Shown in pieces: positions 9,346-20,052 of a stretch of DNA of 64,000 nucleotides (within the stretch, counting starts at the first letter, position 1; each line of letters starts with the position of its first letter). A model generated the notes under the pieces. That model did not search any database and was not told where the DNA came from. It saw nothing but the letters and a program-made list of their open reading frames with translations. The stretch is from Thermodesulfovibrio sp. (GTDB lineage Bacteria; Nitrospirota; Thermodesulfovibrionia; Thermodesulfovibrionales; Thermodesulfovibrionaceae): assembly GCA_020725335.1 (NCBI GenBank), contig DYFF01000018.1, positions 62,001 to 126,000 on the forward strand, in the 5' to 3' direction. The translations under genes and the position numbers were made by a program.

Positions 9346-9388
9346 TTAAAAAATAAGAGAGAATTAGCTCAAGAAAGCCAATTACTCT
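9346..9388 (-). terminator. Intrinsic terminator of the ribosomal protein cluster
   Basis: The minus-strand RNA folds AGAGUAAUUGGCU against AGCUAAUUCUCU (one bulged base, one G-U pair) and is followed by UUAUUUUUU. The 5' arm overlaps the rplQ stop codon. It closes the long run that begins at rpsL. Confidence 0.6.
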
Positions 9389-9792
9389 GACTTTTTCTCT
9401 TCTTTTTTGGTTTCTTTATCGGACTTAGAATAATCAACAAATTCAAGTATTGCCATAGGAGCACTATCTTTTATTCTGAAGCTTGTTCTTATAACTCTAA
9501 CATAGCCACCATTTCTATCAACAAAACGAGGAGCTATTTCAGTAAAAAGTTTTCTAACAAGCTCTTTATCAGGCAAATAAGATAGGGCTACCCTTCTTGA
9601 ATGGAGGTCACCCTTTTTCCCGAAAGTAACAAGTCTGTCTGCTAACTCTTTAACTGCCTTTGCTTTTGCAACAGTTGTTTCAATCCTCTCATATTTAATC
9701 AAAGAAGCTAATAATCCTCTTAAAAGAGCCTTCCTCTGATTTGCAGTTCTTCCGAAATGTCTTCCATCAACTCTATGTCTCATTAAGACCAC
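9382..9792 (-). CDS. rplQ: 50S ribosomal protein L17
   Basis: L17, 136 residues, with the standard opening [20 protein letters not shown] and the [12 protein letters not shown] block. The charged tail ([13 protein letters not shown]) is an ordinary variable extension. Its start overlaps the end of rpoA by 10 bases. It is the last gene of the alpha-operon part of the cluster. Confidence 0.97.
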   Translation of the reverse strand: MVLMRHRVDGRHFGRTANQRKALLRGLLASLIKYERIETTVAKAKAVKELADRLVTFGKKGDLHSRRVALSYLPDKELVRKLFTEIAPRFVDRNGGYVRVIRTSFRIKDSAPMAILEFVDYSKSDKETKKEEKKSE

Positions 9793-10817
9793 CCCCTCTG
9801 GGATTTTTCATTTAATTTCTCAAGAAGTGCTGGTTCTAATCTCATTCCTAACTTTAGTCCCTGCCTGTTTAATACTTCCTTTATCTCTTCGAGAGATCTC
9901 CTACCAAAATTTTTAGTTTTTAGAAGTTCACCTTCTGTCTTCTGAATCAATTCAGCAATTAAATTTATTCCAGCACTTTTAAGGCAATTATATGCTCTTA
10001 CTGATAGTTCAAGGTCTTCTATTGGCTTTAAAACATTTTCATTTAATTTGTCATAAATAAAAGATTTTCCTTCACCTTCTTCTAAATCTCTTTTTTCTCC
10101 TAAATCTTCATTAGATGCAGTAAACTTTAGTATTTCAAGATGTTTAATCAAGATATCTGAAGCTTCTGAGATAGCCTTTTCTGGAGTTATACTACCATCT
10201 GTCCACAACTCAAGAACTAATCTATCATAATCTGTCAATTCTCCAACTCTTGTTTTTTCAACACGGAAATTAACTTTCTTAATTGGACTGAATATGGCAT
10301 CCACAGAAATTGCATCTACTGGTAAATCTTCATCTTTTATTATTTCCGAGGGAATATAACCTCTTCCTTTTCTAAGATAAAGATACATCTCTAATTCTAT
10401 ATCTTGATCTAATGAACATATATATTGGTCTTTATTTAAAATCTCATAAGTTCCATCAGTTGTTATATCCTTTGCATATACCTCACCAGGGCCTTTAATC
10501 TTTATAATCGCTATTTTATTATCTGCCTCTTGAGTAAGATATTTGATTCTGATTTTCTTTACATTTAAAATAATATCTATTACGTCTTCCTTTACTCCAG
10601 GGATAGAACTTATTTCGTGTAAAACTCCATTTATTCTTATAGCGTAAACGGCTGCTCCTTCTATAGATGAGAGCAGTATCCTTCTCAGAGAATTTCCAAG
10701 TGTAATTCCATATCCTCTCTCAAGAGGTTCTATAATCAATTTGCCATAAGTATCAGTTAGACTTTCTCTGTCAAAATCTACCCTTTTGGGCATTTGAAAT
10801 TCTTTATAAAAACTCAT
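9783..10817 (-). CDS. rpoA: RNA polymerase alpha subunit
   Basis: Alpha subunit, 344 residues. The N-terminal assembly domain carries [20 protein letters not shown]. After an acidic linker the C-terminal domain has [14 protein letters not shown] and [15 protein letters not shown], the helices that contact UP elements and activators. The start is supported by GGAGGC upstream of the ATG at 10817. It lies between rpsD and rplQ, the usual order. Confidence 0.98.
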   Translation of the reverse strand: MSFYKEFQMPKRVDFDRESLTDTYGKLIIEPLERGYGITLGNSLRRILLSSIEGAAVYAIRINGVLHEISSIPGVKEDVIDIILNVKKIRIKYLTQEADNKIAIIKIKGPGEVYAKDITTDGTYEILNKDQYICSLDQDIELEMYLYLRKGRGYIPSEIIKDEDLPVDAISVDAIFSPIKKVNFRVEKTRVGELTDYDRLVLELWTDGSITPEKAISEASDILIKHLEILKFTASNEDLGEKRDLEEGEGKSFIYDKLNENVLKPIEDLELSVRAYNCLKSAGINLIAELIQKTEGELLKTKNFGRRSLEEIKEVLNRQGLKLGMRLEPALLEKLNEKSQRGWS

Positions 10818-10849
10818 TGGATGCCTCCGATTTAAAATAAAATTAACAA

Positions 10850-11476
10850 CTATTTGGAATAAAACTCAACAATTAACTGCTCATGGACCGGTAATTGGAT
10901 TTCATCTCTTTCAGGAACTCTTACAAATTTACCTTTCATCTCTTCCACAACAACTTCTGTCCAAACAGGAAACCCTCTTTGCTCTGCTAAAGCTAAATTT
11001 TCCTTTATTACTTCTTTTTCTTTCCCGTCATTGACCACCTCTATTATATCTCCAGGCTTTACTAAGTATGAGGGAATATCAATTTTTTTACCATTAATTA
11101 AAAAGAACCCATGTCTTACTAATTGTCTTGCCTGTCTCCTATTAATGGCAAAGCCCATTCTATAGACAACATTATCAAACCTTCTTTCAAGAAGTTTTAA
11201 AAGATTTTCGCCCGTAACTCCTTTCATCTTTGTTGCTTTTTCAAAATAATTCTTAAACTGCTTTTCCATAATTCCATATATTCTTCTAACCTTCTGCTTT
11301 TCCCTTAACTGAAGGCCATAATCAGATAATTTTGCTCTATTATGTCCATGATGACCTGGAGGATACTTCCTTCTCTCAAAAGCGCATTTTTCAGTATAAC
11401 ATCTTGTACCTTTTAGGAATAATTTCATACCCTCTCTTCTACATAATCTACATAATGCTTCTGTATATCTTGCCAT
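10850..11476 (-). CDS. rpsD: 30S ribosomal protein S4, zinc (C+) form
   Basis: S4 nucleates 30S assembly. The 208 residues include four N-terminal cysteines (C9, C12, C26, C31) in the zinc-binding arrangement, followed by the S4 RNA-binding domain with [13 protein letters not shown] and [14 protein letters not shown]. It begins directly after the rpsK stop with no gap. Confidence 0.97.
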   Translation of the reverse strand: MARYTEALCRLCRREGMKLFLKGTRCYTEKCAFERRKYPPGHHGHNRAKLSDYGLQLREKQKVRRIYGIMEKQFKNYFEKATKMKGVTGENLLKLLERRFDNVVYRMGFAINRRQARQLVRHGFFLINGKKIDIPSYLVKPGDIIEVVNDGKEKEVIKENLALAEQRGFPVWTEVVVEEMKGKFVRVPERDEIQLPVHEQLIVEFYSK

Positions 11477-11863
11477 TTATACCCTCCTTCTTTTAGGAGG
11501 TCTGCACCCGTTATGAGGCACAGGGGTTACATCCTTAATTAAATTTATTTCTAATCCAGCTGCTTGTAATGCCCTTATAGCTGTTTCTCTTCCTGAACCT
11601 GGACCTTTTACTAACACATCTATTTGTTTCATTCCCATCTCAGTTGCTTTCTTAGCTACTGTTTCAGCAGCTATTTGAGCTGCATAAGGCGTTCCTTTTC
11701 TTGAACCTTTAAATCCGCAACTTCCAGATGATGCCCATGCAATAACATTTCCGTTAGGATCTGTAATTGTTATGATAGTATTATTAAAAGTCGTTTGTAC
11801 ATGTGCAACCCCATGAGGAACATTTTTTTTAACTTTCTTTATGCCTTTTCTTTTCTGTGCCAT
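11477..11863 (-). CDS. rpsK: 30S ribosomal protein S11
   Basis: Platform protein of the small subunit, 128 residues. It shows the conserved [15 protein letters not shown], the [11 protein letters not shown] block and the C-terminal [18 protein letters not shown]. It sits between rpsM and rpsD as in the standard alpha operon. Confidence 0.98.
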   Translation of the reverse strand: MAQKRKGIKKVKKNVPHGVAHVQTTFNNTIITITDPNGNVIAWASSGSCGFKGSRKGTPYAAQIAAETVAKKATEMGMKQIDVLVKGPGSGRETAIRALQAAGLEINLIKDVTPVPHNGCRPPKRRRV

Positions 11864-11884
11864 TAATCTATATAACCTCCTTAA

Positions 11885-12250
11885 TTATTTTTTCTTTATT
11901 AATTTTCTTCTCGGGCCTTTGCGAGTTCTGGCATTCGTTTTTGTTCTCTGTCCTCTAACAGGCAAATTAGAAGTATGTCTTAATCCTTTATAACAACCTA
12001 TATCTACCAATCTTTTTATATTCATTGAAATTTCTTTTCTTAATTCACCTTCTACTTTATAATTCTTTTCTATCTCGTTTCTAATTTTGACTATCTCTTC
12101 ATCCGTTAAATCTTTCACTCTTTTATTTAAATCTATGCCTGTTTCTTTAAGAATATTCTTCGAGAGGCTTCTTCCAATACCAAAAATCCTCGTTAAGCCT
12201 ATCTCTATTCTCTCGTTTTTAGGTATGTCTACACCTGCTATTCTTGCCAT
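11885..12250 (-). CDS. rpsM: 30S ribosomal protein S13
   Basis: Head protein of the small subunit, contacting the P-site tRNA and the inter-subunit bridge. The 121 residues have [21 protein letters not shown] and the C-terminal [20 protein letters not shown]. rpmJ lies 16 bases upstream. Confidence 0.98.
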   Translation of the reverse strand: MARIAGVDIPKNERIEIGLTRIFGIGRSLSKNILKETGIDLNKRVKDLTDEEIVKIRNEIEKNYKVEGELRKEISMNIKRLVDIGCYKGLRHTSNLPVRGQRTKTNARTRKGPRRKLIKKK

Positions 12251-12266
12251 AATTTAATCTCCTTCC

Positions 12267-12380
12267 TTACCCCTGTCTCTGTTTGTGTTTTGGATTTTCA
12301 CAAATAATTCTTACAGTCCCTTTTCTTTTTATAATCTTGCATTTAGAACAAACCCTCTTAACTGATGCTCTTACTTTCAA
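12267..12380 (-). CDS. rpmJ: 50S ribosomal protein L36 (TTG start)
   Basis: A 37-residue protein opening [15 protein letters not shown] and ending KHKQRQG, with the C-C-C-H zinc ligand set (CSKC, CENPKH). The start is TTG at 12380, set by GGAGGTG seven bases upstream and by the universal N-terminus. It lies in the standard slot between infA and rpsM. Confidence 0.96.
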   Translation of the reverse strand: MKVRASVKRVCSKCKIIKRKGTVRIICENPKHKQRQG

Positions 12381-12390
12381 CTTACACCTC

Positions 12391-12609
12391 CTATTTAAAT
12401 CTGTAAATTATTCTACCCTTTGTTAGGTCATAAGGAGACATCTCTACAAGAACTTTATCTCCCGGTAAAATTTTTATAAAATGCATCCTCATCTTCCCTG
12501 AAACATAAGCAAGAATCAAATGACCATTATCAAGCCTCACCCTAAACATAGCATTCGGTAAGGCTTCTTCTATGGTTCCTTGCATTTCTATATGATCTTC
12601 TTTTGGCAT
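12391..12609 (-). CDS. infA: Translation initiation factor IF-1
   Basis: A single OB-fold protein of 72 residues that binds the A site during initiation. It shows [27 protein letters not shown] and the C-terminal [13 protein letters not shown]. It lies between map and rpmJ, the typical bacterial order. Confidence 0.98.
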   Translation of the reverse strand: MPKEDHIEMQGTIEEALPNAMFRVRLDNGHLILAYVSGKMRMHFIKILPGDKVLVEMSPYDLTKGRIIYRFK

Positions 12610-12635
12610 ATTAACTTGTTAATATAGCTATTATT

Positions 12636-13385
12636 TTATAATTTAGTCAAGATTTCTGGCTCATTTTCAGTAATAACTATGGTATGCTCAAAATGAGCAG
12701 AAAGTGAACCATCCTTTGTAACGGCTGTCCAGCCATCTGAAAGCATAACTACTTCATGGGTACCTGCATTTACCATTGGCTCTATTGCTAAAGTCATGCC
12801 TTTTTTCAGTTTTGGACCCATTCCTCTTTTTCCAAAATTTGGTATTTGAGGGTCTTCATGTAAAGACCTACCTATTCCATGACCAACAAAAGCTCTTACT
12901 ACGGAAAATCCATTAGATTCAACATGATTCTGAATAGCCTCAGATATATCACCAATTCTATTGCCAACAACTGCTTTTTCGATTCCTTTATACAATGATT
13001 CCTCTGTTACTTTTAACAATCTCTGAGTTTCTTCTGAAACTTCACCTACCCCATAAGTATAAGCGGCGTCACCATAGAATCCGTCAAATATTACTCCTAC
13101 ATCAATACTAACAATATCTCCAGATTCTATGTATACTTTATCTGAGGGTATTCCATGAACAACTTGGGAATTTATAGAAATACAAACACTCGCAGGATAT
13201 CCTCTGTATCCCTTAAAAGCTGGTATACCACCCATTTTAAGTATTAAGTTTTCAATGAACAACTCTATAGTTTTTGTTGTTATTCCTTCTTTTATATAAG
13301 ACCTTAACTCATCAAGTACTTTAGCTACTATTTTAGATGCTTTTTTTATCTTTTTAATTTCTTCAGAATTTTTTATTATTATCAC
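12636..13385 (-). CDS. map: Methionine aminopeptidase type I
   Basis: Removes the initiator Met from nascent proteins. The 249 residues carry the five metal ligands of the family: the two aspartates in DVGVIFDGFYGDAAY, His in VGHGIGRSLHE, Glu in AIEPM and Glu in FEHTI. It follows secY by 7 bases. The adenylate kinase gene that commonly separates secY and map is absent. Confidence 0.97.
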   Translation of the reverse strand: MIIIKNSEEIKKIKKASKIVAKVLDELRSYIKEGITTKTIELFIENLILKMGGIPAFKGYRGYPASVCISINSQVVHGIPSDKVYIESGDIVSIDVGVIFDGFYGDAAYTYGVGEVSEETQRLLKVTEESLYKGIEKAVVGNRIGDISEAIQNHVESNGFSVVRAFVGHGIGRSLHEDPQIPNFGKRGMGPKLKKGMTLAIEPMVNAGTHEVVMLSDGWTAVTKDGSLSAHFEHTIVITENEPEILTKL

Positions 13386-13392
13386 TAATTAA

Positions 13393-14700
13393 TTAGTCCT
13401 TTCTACCCTTGATCCTGAATTTCTTGAAGAATCCATCGTATGACCTGCTAATCATATGCGTTTCAATCTGAGATACGGTATCAAGGGCAACACCAACAGC
13501 AATTAATAATGATGTTCCACCAAAATAAAATGGCACTTTGAATTGAGAAATTAAAATTTCAGGTAGAACACAAACAGCACTCAAGTATAAAGCACCGATA
13601 AAAGTTAATCTCGATAAAACTCTATAAATATATTCAGATGTTTTTTGCCCTGGTCTCACACCTGTGATAAAGCCACCATTTTTCTGTAAATTATCAGCTA
13701 TCTCTACCGGATTGTATATTACAGCAGTGTAAAAATACGTGAAAAATATTATCAAACCAACATAGAAAATTATATGCAAGAAGCTACCTGGAGCAAGCTG
13801 TTTTGATAGTGCTTGAACCCACGGAATTGCTATAAATCCAGCTATTGTTGCGGGAAACATTAGAACTGATGAGGCGAAAATGGGTGGTATAACACCCGCA
13901 GAATTAACTTTTAATGGTAAATAGGTAGTATACCCTCCGTACATTTTCCTTCCTACAAGTCTCTTAGCATACTGTATAGGAATTCTTCTCTGACCCCTTT
14001 CAATAAATATAATCCCTGCCACAACTGCCAACATTACGACAATTAGAGCAAATACAAAAAAGACTGATAATTCACCAGTTTTAACAAGGCTATAAGTATA
14101 AAAAATTGCCTCTGGGAATCTTGCAACAATTCCAGCAAAAATAATCAATGATATTCCATTACCAATTCCTCGTTCTGTTATCTGTTCACCAAGCCACATT
14201 AGAAAAGCTGTTCCAGCAGTAAGTGTAATCATAGTAACTAATCTGAATGACCAACCTGGTTCCTGAATAAACTGTCCACCTCCCATTGTTTCAAGACCTA
14301 TAGCTATTCCAAAACCTTGTATAGCAGCAATAACTATTGTGGCGTAACGGGTATATCGTGCAATCGTTTTTCTCCCCTCTTCACCTTCTTTTGCGAGTTT
14401 TTGTAATGCAGGTATTACAACTGTTAAAAGCTGAAATATGATTGATGCACTAATATATGGCATTACTCCGAGAGCAAATATGGTAACCTTTGACAAAGCT
14501 CCACCAGTAAATATATCAAAAAATCCCATTACAGCGCCGCCACGTTCCATAAGAAATTTACTAAGTGCCTCTCCATCAATTCCAGGAGTAGGGATATGCG
14601 CACCTATCCTAAATACAGCAAGCATGGCAAGAGTAAATAAGACTCTTGCCCTTAGTTCTGGTATTTTGAAAATATTTCTAAAGGCTGTTACAAGTCCCAC
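13393..14700 (-). CDS. secY: Preprotein translocase subunit SecY
   Basis: Channel subunit of the Sec translocon in the cytoplasmic membrane. The 435 residues have about ten membrane segments, the plug-region sequence IPTPGIDGEAL and the family blocks GIGNGISLIIFAGI and ERGQRRIPIQYAKR. Its ATG shares one base with the rplO stop, so membrane insertion machinery is coupled to ribosomal protein synthesis. Confidence 0.98.
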   Translation of the reverse strand: MGLVTAFRNIFKIPELRARVLFTLAMLAVFRIGAHIPTPGIDGEALSKFLMERGGAVMGFFDIFTGGALSKVTIFALGVMPYISASIIFQLLTVVIPALQKLAKEGEEGRKTIARYTRYATIVIAAIQGFGIAIGLETMGGGQFIQEPGWSFRLVTMITLTAGTAFLMWLGEQITERGIGNGISLIIFAGIVARFPEAIFYTYSLVKTGELSVFFVFALIVVMLAVVAGIIFIERGQRRIPIQYAKRLVGRKMYGGYTTYLPLKVNSAGVIPPIFASSVLMFPATIAGFIAIPWVQALSKQLAPGSFLHIIFYVGLIIFFTYFYTAVIYNPVEIADNLQKNGGFITGVRPGQKTSEYIYRVLSRLTFIGALYLSAVCVLPEILISQFKVPFYFGGTSLLIAVGVALDTVSQIETHMISRSYDGFFKKFRIKGRKD

Positions 14701-15146
14701 TATAAGACCTCTACCTTACCACCTTTGGCTTCGATTTTCTGACGGGCTGTTTTACTTATAGCATGAGTTTTAATTGTAATTGGCTTATTTATATCTCCAT
14801 TACCAAGGACTTTTAATCCATCTTTAAGTTTTTTTATAACACCTTTTTCAATAAGAATGTCAGGATTAATTGTATCTACCTTATCTGCGATTTTATTTAT
14901 ATCATCAAGATTAACAATTGCATACTCTTTCTTGAAAGGAGCATTTGAAAAACCACGTTTTGGGAGTCTTCTTTGAAGCGGCATCTGTCCGCCTTCAAAG
15001 CCAGGGCCTTTAGTACCCCCTGAGCGAGATTTCTGACCCTTATGACCTTTTGTAGAGGTTCTGCCATGCCCTGAACCAAGCCCTCTTCCTACCCTTTTTG
15101 GTCTCCTTTTGCTTCCTTCTGCTGGCTTTAATTCATTTATTTTCAT
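14700..15146 (-). CDS. rplO: 50S ribosomal protein L15
   Basis: L15, 148 residues, opening [20 protein letters not shown] with the glycine-rich [17 protein letters not shown] arm. It overlaps the rpsE stop by 4 bases. The L30 gene (rpmD) that normally lies between rpsE and rplO has no room here. Confidence 0.97.
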   Translation of the reverse strand: MKINELKPAEGSKRRPKRVGRGLGSGHGRTSTKGHKGQKSRSGGTKGPGFEGGQMPLQRRLPKRGFSNAPFKKEYAIVNLDDINKIADKVDTINPDILIEKGVIKKLKDGLKVLGNGDINKPITIKTHAISKTARQKIEAKGGKVEVL

Positions 15147-15685
15147 GAAACCTTCTCCTCCTGCTGAATTTGATTTTCTTCAGTTTGCTCAATTTCTGTT
15201 GCTTTTGTTCTTAATTTTATTACTGATGAAGGATCTTTTAAACTATTAAGAGCACCAATTGTTGCATTAACAGAATTAAATGGATTATGACTTCCTAAGA
15301 CTTTAGCTACTACATCCTGAACTCCAGCAACTTCAAAAACTGCTCTCGCAGGTCCACCTGCTATTATTCCAGTCCCTTTCGGAGCAGGATTAATTACTAT
15401 TTTTGTTGCTCCATATTTAAATTCAACTCTATGAGGAATGGTAGTATCTTTAAGGGGAAAACTTATTAAGTTTTTCTTTGCCCTATCTATAGCTTTTCTT
15501 ATTGCGTCGGGAACTTCTGCTGCTTTTCCTTTTCCAAAACCGACAACTCCGGCTTCATTCCCTACTACCACAAGGGCGCTAAAAGAAAATCTTCTTCCTC
15601 CCTTTACTACTTTAGCAACTCTATTTATAAAAACAACTTTATCTTTTAAATTGAACTCTTCTGCATTGATTCTTTCCCCTTTCAT
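15143..15685 (-). CDS. rpsE: 30S ribosomal protein S5
   Basis: S5, involved in decoding fidelity, 180 residues. It shows [34 protein letters not shown] and the [13 protein letters not shown] block. The ATG at 15685 is preferred over the GTG three bases earlier because AAGGAGG lies only one base from the GTG. It is followed directly by rplO. Confidence 0.96.
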   Translation of the reverse strand: MKGERINAEEFNLKDKVVFINRVAKVVKGGRRFSFSALVVVGNEAGVVGFGKGKAAEVPDAIRKAIDRAKKNLISFPLKDTTIPHRVEFKYGATKIVINPAPKGTGIIAGGPARAVFEVAGVQDVVAKVLGSHNPFNSVNATIGALNSLKDPSSVIKLRTKATEIEQTEENQIQQEEKVS

Positions 15686-15694
15686 CACTCCTCC

Positions 15695-16054
15695 TTAGAA
15701 TTGAAGACCTTTTTCCCTTGCAGCATCTGCAAGAGCTTTAATACAACCGTGATACTTATATCCAGCTCTATCAAATACTATCTTTGTTATTCCTGCCTGC
15801 AATGCTCTTTCAGCAATGAGCTCTCCTACCTTTTTAGCAAAACTGATATTACTCTTATTTCCTGGCAACTCCCTTAATTCTTTGTCTAAGGTCGAAGCAG
15901 AGACAATAGTATGACCCTTTGAATCATCAATTATTTGAGCATATATATGATTAAGGCTTTTAAATACACATAATCTTGGTCGTTCTGATGTGCCAAGCAC
16001 TCTTTTTCTTATCCTTTTATGTCTTCTTTCTTTTAATTCTTTTCTGTCTCGCAA
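15695..16054 (-). CDS. rplR: 50S ribosomal protein L18
   Basis: 5S rRNA-binding protein of 119 residues with [26 protein letters not shown] and the C-terminal [20 protein letters not shown]. Standard position between rplF and rpsE. Confidence 0.98.
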   Translation of the reverse strand: MRDRKELKERRHKRIRKRVLGTSERPRLCVFKSLNHIYAQIIDDSKGHTIVSASTLDKELRELPGNKSNISFAKKVGELIAERALQAGITKIVFDRAGYKYHGCIKALADAAREKGLQF

Positions 16055-16065
16055 AGCCTTCCTCC

Positions 16066-16608
16066 TTATTTCTTTCCAGTCTTACCAGGTTTAAGCTTTA
16101 AAACTTCATCTGAATATCTGATACCTTTACCTTTGTATGCATCTGGAGGTCTAATTGACCTGATATTAGCAGCTACCTGTCCTAATAGTTGTTTATCTAT
16201 CCCTTGCAAAGTAATTGTAGTTTGCTTTTCATCTACTACCGCCTTAATTCCTTCTGGTAATTTAAATTCTACTGGATGGGAATAACCAACATTTAAAATT
16301 AATTTATCACCACTTACCTGAGCCCTATAACCAACACCATAAATCTGGAGAGTTCTTGTAAATCCCTGAGAAACTCCTGTAATCATATTGGAAAGCAAAC
16401 TTCTTGTGAGTCCATGCATTGCCTTTTGTTTTTTGTCATCGCTTTCTCTCATAACAATTAACGTCTTATCTTCCAAATTTAAACCTATACCATTAGGCAA
16501 AGTATAAGTTAACTGACCTTTTGGTCCTTTTACATATACATCATTACTTTCAATCTTCACTTCAACACCATCTGGAATTTGAATTGGCTTTCTTCCTATT
16601 CTTGACAT
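16066..16608 (-). CDS. rplF: 50S ribosomal protein L6
   Basis: L6, 180 residues, two related domains. It starts [15 protein letters not shown] and ends with the conserved [14 protein letters not shown] and KPGKTGKK. A longer in-frame reading up to 16668 exists but would overlap rpsH and lacks homology-like sequence. The ATG at 16608, with AGAGGTG just before it, is the sensible start. Confidence 0.97.
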   Translation of the reverse strand: MSRIGRKPIQIPDGVEVKIESNDVYVKGPKGQLTYTLPNGIGLNLEDKTLIVMRESDDKKQKAMHGLTRSLLSNMITGVSQGFTRTLQIYGVGYRAQVSGDKLILNVGYSHPVEFKLPEGIKAVVDEKQTTITLQGIDKQLLGQVAANIRSIRPPDAYKGKGIRYSDEVLKLKPGKTGKK

Positions 16609-16619
16609 TCTATCACCTC

Positions 16620-17015
16620 TTACCAAACATAACATATAACTTCTCCGCCTACGCCCTTCTGGCGGCATTCTTTATCTGTCATAATTCCCTGTGAAGTGGT
16701 TAATATAGCAAGTCCAAGTCCGCCCATCACATGAGGAATTTCCTCTTTCCCTACATATACTCTTCTACCTGGTTTACTAACCCTCTTTAAGTTGGATATT
16801 ACAGAATCCCCTTCCGGCGTATACTTAAGATTTATTCTAACAATACCTTGTTTTTTATCTTTTATAATTTTATATGACTTAATAAAACCTTCCTCTTTTA
16901 GAATCTTTGCAATCTCTATCTTTAATCTTGATGCTGGAATATCTACTTTATCAGCCTTTACAATAATTGCATTTCTAATTCGAGTTAGCATATCTGAAAT
17001 TACATCTGTCATCAT
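16620..17015 (-). CDS. rpsH: 30S ribosomal protein S8
   Basis: S8 binds the central domain of 16S rRNA and in enterobacteria also controls the spc operon. The 131-residue product has [27 protein letters not shown] and the terminal [16 protein letters not shown] lies eight bases before the ATG at 17015; the longer in-frame extension to 17105 would run into rpsN and is not used. Confidence 0.97.
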   Translation of the reverse strand: MMTDVISDMLTRIRNAIIVKADKVDIPASRLKIEIAKILKEEGFIKSYKIIKDKKQGIVRINLKYTPEGDSVISNLKRVSKPGRRVYVGKEEIPHVMGGLGLAILTTSQGIMTDKECRQKGVGGEVICYVW

Positions 17016-17028
17016 AGTTATCACTCCT

Positions 17029-17214
17029 TTACCAACTTGACTTAACAACTCCAGGAATCTTCCCAGAGTTTGCCAAAAATCTAAAACATATTCTACATAA
17101 CCCAAACTGTCTCAAGTAGCCTCTTGAACGTCCACACACCTTACAACGATTTCTCTCACGCACCTTAAATTTTGGTGGGTATTTTACTTTTTCTATTTTA
17201 CTTTTCCTTGCCAC
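17029..17214 (-). CDS. rpsN: 30S ribosomal protein S14, zinc-binding type Z
   Basis: A 61-residue S14 of the short zinc class: C24, C27, C40 and C43 in [12 protein letters not shown] and LCRICFR, with the C-terminal [11 protein letters not shown]. Position between rplE and rpsH is standard. Confidence 0.98.
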   Translation of the reverse strand: MARKSKIEKVKYPPKFKVRERNRCKVCGRSRGYLRQFGLCRICFRFLANSGKIPGVVKSSW

Positions 17215-17223
17215 AACCCCTCC

Positions 17224-17790
17224 TTATCTTCTGTATGGCATGCCGAATTCTTTCAATAATTCTCTTGCTTCCTGGTCACTTTTAGCAGTTGTACATATAG
17301 TAATATCCAGTCCGTGAATCATTTCCACTTTGTCATAATCTATCTCTGGGAATATAAATTGCTCTTTTATTCCAAAAGAATAATTACCTCTGCCGTCAAA
17401 AGATTTTGAAGATATTCCCTTGAAATCCCTGATTCTTGGCAATGCTAAGGATATCAATCTATCAAGAAACTCATACATTCTCTCTTTTCTCAACGTTACT
17501 TTACAACCTATAGGCATTCCCTTTTTAAGCTTAAAAGCTGCAAGAGGTTTTTTTGCTTTTGTGATGATAGGTTTTTGCCCTGTTATCTGTGCAAGCTCTT
17601 TTTCTGCAGCGTCAAGTAGTTTTATATTTTGAATTGCCTCTCCAAGCGTCACATGAACTACTACTTTTTCTATTTTTGGCACTTCCATTATGTTCTTATA
17701 GTTAAATTTTTTCATTAATGCAGGAATTATCTCTTTGTAGTATTTTTCTCTTAATCTCGGTATGTATTTTGCCTTTTTTTCTTCACTCAT
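17224..17790 (-). CDS. rplE: 50S ribosomal protein L5
   Basis: 5S rRNA-binding protein of the central protuberance, 188 residues. It shows [50 protein letters not shown] and FPEIDYD. Its ATG overlaps the rplX stop by one base. Confidence 0.98.
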   Translation of the reverse strand: MSEEKKAKYIPRLREKYYKEIIPALMKKFNYKNIMEVPKIEKVVVHVTLGEAIQNIKLLDAAEKELAQITGQKPIITKAKKPLAAFKLKKGMPIGCKVTLRKERMYEFLDRLISLALPRIRDFKGISSKSFDGRGNYSFGIKEQFIFPEIDYDKVEMIHGLDITICTTAKSDQEARELLKEFGMPYRR

Positions 17791-18107
17791 TAATCAATAA
17801 CCTCCTTGCACTTCTTACAAACTCTAACCTTCCTGCCATCTTCAAGAATATTAGCACCAATTCTTGTTGGTTTATCACATTTTGGACATATGAGCATCAC
17901 TTTACAAATAGGAATAGAGTTTTCCTTTTCAATAATTCCGCCCTGTGGATATTTTCGAGTCGGTTTCTGATGCTTTTTTACAATATTTACTCCCTCTACT
18001 ATAATCCTATCTTTTTTAGTTAGAACAGATATTACTCTACCCTTTTTATCCCTATCTTTACCAGACAATACGATTACATTATCTCCTTTTTTAATCCTTA
18101 AACTCAC
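17790..18107 (-). CDS. rplX: 50S ribosomal protein L24 (GTG start)
   Basis: Assembly-initiating 23S rRNA protein with a KOW motif, [20 protein letters not shown], and [14 protein letters not shown]-terminal CPKC...CKKC four-cysteine set could bind zinc. The start is GTG at 18107, supported by a GGAGGAAGG tract upstream. 105 residues. Confidence 0.97.
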   Translation of the reverse strand: MSLRIKKGDNVIVLSGKDRDKKGRVISVLTKKDRIIVEGVNIVKKHQKPTRKYPQGGIIEKENSIPICKVMLICPKCDKPTRIGANILEDGRKVRVCKKCKEVID

Positions 18108-18121
18108 TTCCTTCCTCCATC

Positions 18122-18490
18122 CTATATGACTTCAGGCGCAAGGGATACAATTTTTGTAAATTCTTTCCATCTTAATTCCCTTGCAACTGGACCAAAAATT
18201 CTTGTACCTATAGGTTCAAGTTGATTATTCACTATAACAACAGCATTCTGATCAAATCTTATATAAGAACCATCAATTCTTCTTACACTTCTTCTAAGCC
18301 TAACAATTACCGCCTTGGCTACAGATCCCTTCTTTATATTACTATCAGGCAAAGCTTCTTTAACACTCACAATTATTACATCTCCCAATGTTGCATATCT
18401 CCTATTTGAACCACCAAGAACTCTAATGCACTGAACCTTTTTAGCTCCAGAATTATCAGCAACTTCAAGAATACTTCTCGGCTGTATCAT
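18122..18490 (-). CDS. rplN: 50S ribosomal protein L14
   Basis: L14, 122 residues, starting [18 protein letters not shown] and containing [16 protein letters not shown] and [13 protein letters not shown]. The start overlaps the rpsQ stop by 4 bases. Confidence 0.98.
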   Translation of the reverse strand: MIQPRSILEVADNSGAKKVQCIRVLGGSNRRYATLGDVIIVSVKEALPDSNIKKGSVAKAVIVRLRRSVRRIDGSYIRFDQNAVVIVNNQLEPIGTRIFGPVARELRWKEFTKIVSLAPEVI

Positions 18491-18738
18491 GTTCCCTCAC
18501 CCTCCTTTAGTATTCTCAAAACTTTCCATCTTTTAGTTTTACTTATAGGTCTGCTTTCAATAATCTCGACTCTATCTCCAATCTTGCATCTATTATCTTC
18601 ATCGTGAGCTTTATACTTCTTTCTACTTTTAATTGTCTTTTTATAATATGGGTCTTGAAAAGCTCTTTCTATAGAGACAACAACGGTTTTATCCATTTTA
18701 TCGCTAATAACTGTACCTTTTAATATCTTCTTAGGCAT
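18487..18738 (-). CDS. rpsQ: 30S ribosomal protein S17
   Basis: OB-fold 16S rRNA protein of 83 residues with [36 protein letters not shown] and the terminal [12 protein letters not shown]. Standard place between rpmC and rplN. Confidence 0.98.
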   Translation of the reverse strand: MPKKILKGTVISDKMDKTVVVSIERAFQDPYYKKTIKSRKKYKAHDEDNRCKIGDRVEIIESRPISKTKRWKVLRILKEGEGT

Positions 18739-18750
18739 ATCCTTAACTCC

Positions 18751-18951
18751 TTATGAATCTTTCTTTTTATTCTTTTCTGTTATTATGGTCAAAATTTTTG
18801 CTATATCCTTTTTAACTATTCGGATTCTTCTAACATTTTGCAACTCGCCTTTGGCCAATTGAAATCTTAAATTGAACAATTCTCTTCTCAAATCTTTTTC
18901 CTTTTTCTTTAACTCATCTATTGAGAGGTTCCTTAATTCTGTAGATTTCAT
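18751..18951 (-). CDS. rpmC: 50S ribosomal protein L29
   Basis: A 66-residue helical protein near the exit tunnel. It shows [35 protein letters not shown] and [13 protein letters not shown]. Start overlaps the rplP stop by 4 bases. Confidence 0.97.
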   Translation of the reverse strand: MKSTELRNLSIDELKKKEKDLRRELFNLRFQLAKGELQNVRRIRIVKKDIAKILTIITEKNKKKDS

Positions 18952-19367
18952 ACAAAACTCTCCTGTCTCTTAACAAACTTAGTTTTTATTGGAAGCTTAT
19001 GAGAAGCAAGCTCAAAGGCTTCTTTAGCAATATCTTCAGGAACTCCTGAAATTTCAAACATTATTCTGCCTGGTTTTACAACAGCTACCCAAAATTCTGG
19101 ATTACCCTTTCCCTTACCCATTCTTGTTTCCGCTGGTTTTCTTGTAATAGGCTTATCTGGAAAAATTCTAATCCACAGTTTACAGCCCTTTTTTGCATGT
19201 CTCATTATGGCTACTCTTGCTGCTTCTATCTGTCGAGAAGTAATCCATGCTGGCTCTAATGCTTTAAGGCCATAATCTCCAAAAGATATATAACTACCTC
19301 TGTAGGCAATTCCCTTCATCCTACCCTTTTGCATTTTACGAAACTTTACTTTTTTAGGAGCTAACAT
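18948..19367 (-). CDS. rplP: 50S ribosomal protein L16
   Basis: L16, near the A-site tRNA elbow, 139 residues. It opens [19 protein letters not shown] and contains [20 protein letters not shown] and [19 protein letters not shown]. Lies between rpsC and rpmC. Confidence 0.98.
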   Translation of the reverse strand: MLAPKKVKFRKMQKGRMKGIAYRGSYISFGDYGLKALEPAWITSRQIEAARVAIMRHAKKGCKLWIRIFPDKPITRKPAETRMGKGKGNPEFWVAVVKPGRIMFEISGVPEDIAKEAFELASHKLPIKTKFVKRQESFV

Positions 19368-19387
19368 AACTCGTACCTCACCCTATT

Positions 19388-20038
19388 TTAATAGTTATAA
19401 TTTATATATTGGCCTGGCTGAACTTCACCCTTAAATATCCACACCTTAACCCCAATGATACCATATGTAGTTTTTGCCTCAGCAAAACCATAATCAATGT
19501 CTGCTCTAAATGTGCTTAATGGCACTCTTCCTTCTCTATACCATTCAGTTCTTGCTATTTCAGCACCTGCAAGTCTGCCTGCGCATGAAACTCTTATACC
19601 TTTAGCACCGAACCTCAATGCAGAGGATACAGCTCTTTTCATCGCTCTTCTATAGGCAACTCTTTTTTCTATTTGAAGCGCGATGTTTTCAGCAACAAGT
19701 TGCGCATCCAATTCAGGCCTTCTTACTTCCTTTATCTCAATATTTGCTACTTTCTTCGTCATCTCTTCAACTTCTTTTTTTAATTTTTCTACTTCTGCAC
19801 CCTTTTTACCTATAATTATTCCGGGGCGTGCTGCAAATACTATTATTTTTACTTTTTCACCAACTCTTTCTATCTCTATTCTTGAGATACCAGCATGAAA
19901 GAGTTTTTCCTTTAATATTTTCCTTAAATTTAGGTCTTCAACGAGACGATTAGAATAATCTTTTTTAGCAAACCATCTGCTTTCCCATGTTCTTATTATC
20001 CCCAACCTATTACCTATAGGATTTGTTTTTTGACCCAA
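19388..20038 (-). CDS. rpsC: 30S ribosomal protein S3 (TTG start)
   Basis: S3 of the mRNA entry site, 216 residues. It opens [20 protein letters not shown] and has the KH-domain sequence [17 protein letters not shown] and [20 protein letters not shown]. The start codon is TTG at 20038 with GGGGGTG five bases before it; the universal N-terminus leaves no alternative. Confidence 0.97.
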   Translation of the reverse strand: MGQKTNPIGNRLGIIRTWESRWFAKKDYSNRLVEDLNLRKILKEKLFHAGISRIEIERVGEKVKIIVFAARPGIIIGKKGAEVEKLKKEVEEMTKKVANIEIKEVRRPELDAQLVAENIALQIEKRVAYRRAMKRAVSSALRFGAKGIRVSCAGRLAGAEIARTEWYREGRVPLSTFRADIDYGFAEAKTTYGIIGVKVWIFKGEVQPGQYINYNY

Positions 20039-20052
20039 TTGAACACCCCCGT

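Noticed and set aside
14897-15079. Second minus-strand frame inside rplO
   Set aside because: Alternate frame of a real ribosomal gene; too small for or unlike the missing L30.
16609-16668. N-terminal extension of L6 overlapping rpsH
   Set aside because: Not family-like, overlaps rpsH; the ATG at 16608 matches the universal N-terminus and has a ribosome site.
17016-17105. N-terminal extension of S8 into rpsN
   Set aside because: AGGAG is correctly placed for the ATG at 17015 and the extension has no S8 similarity.
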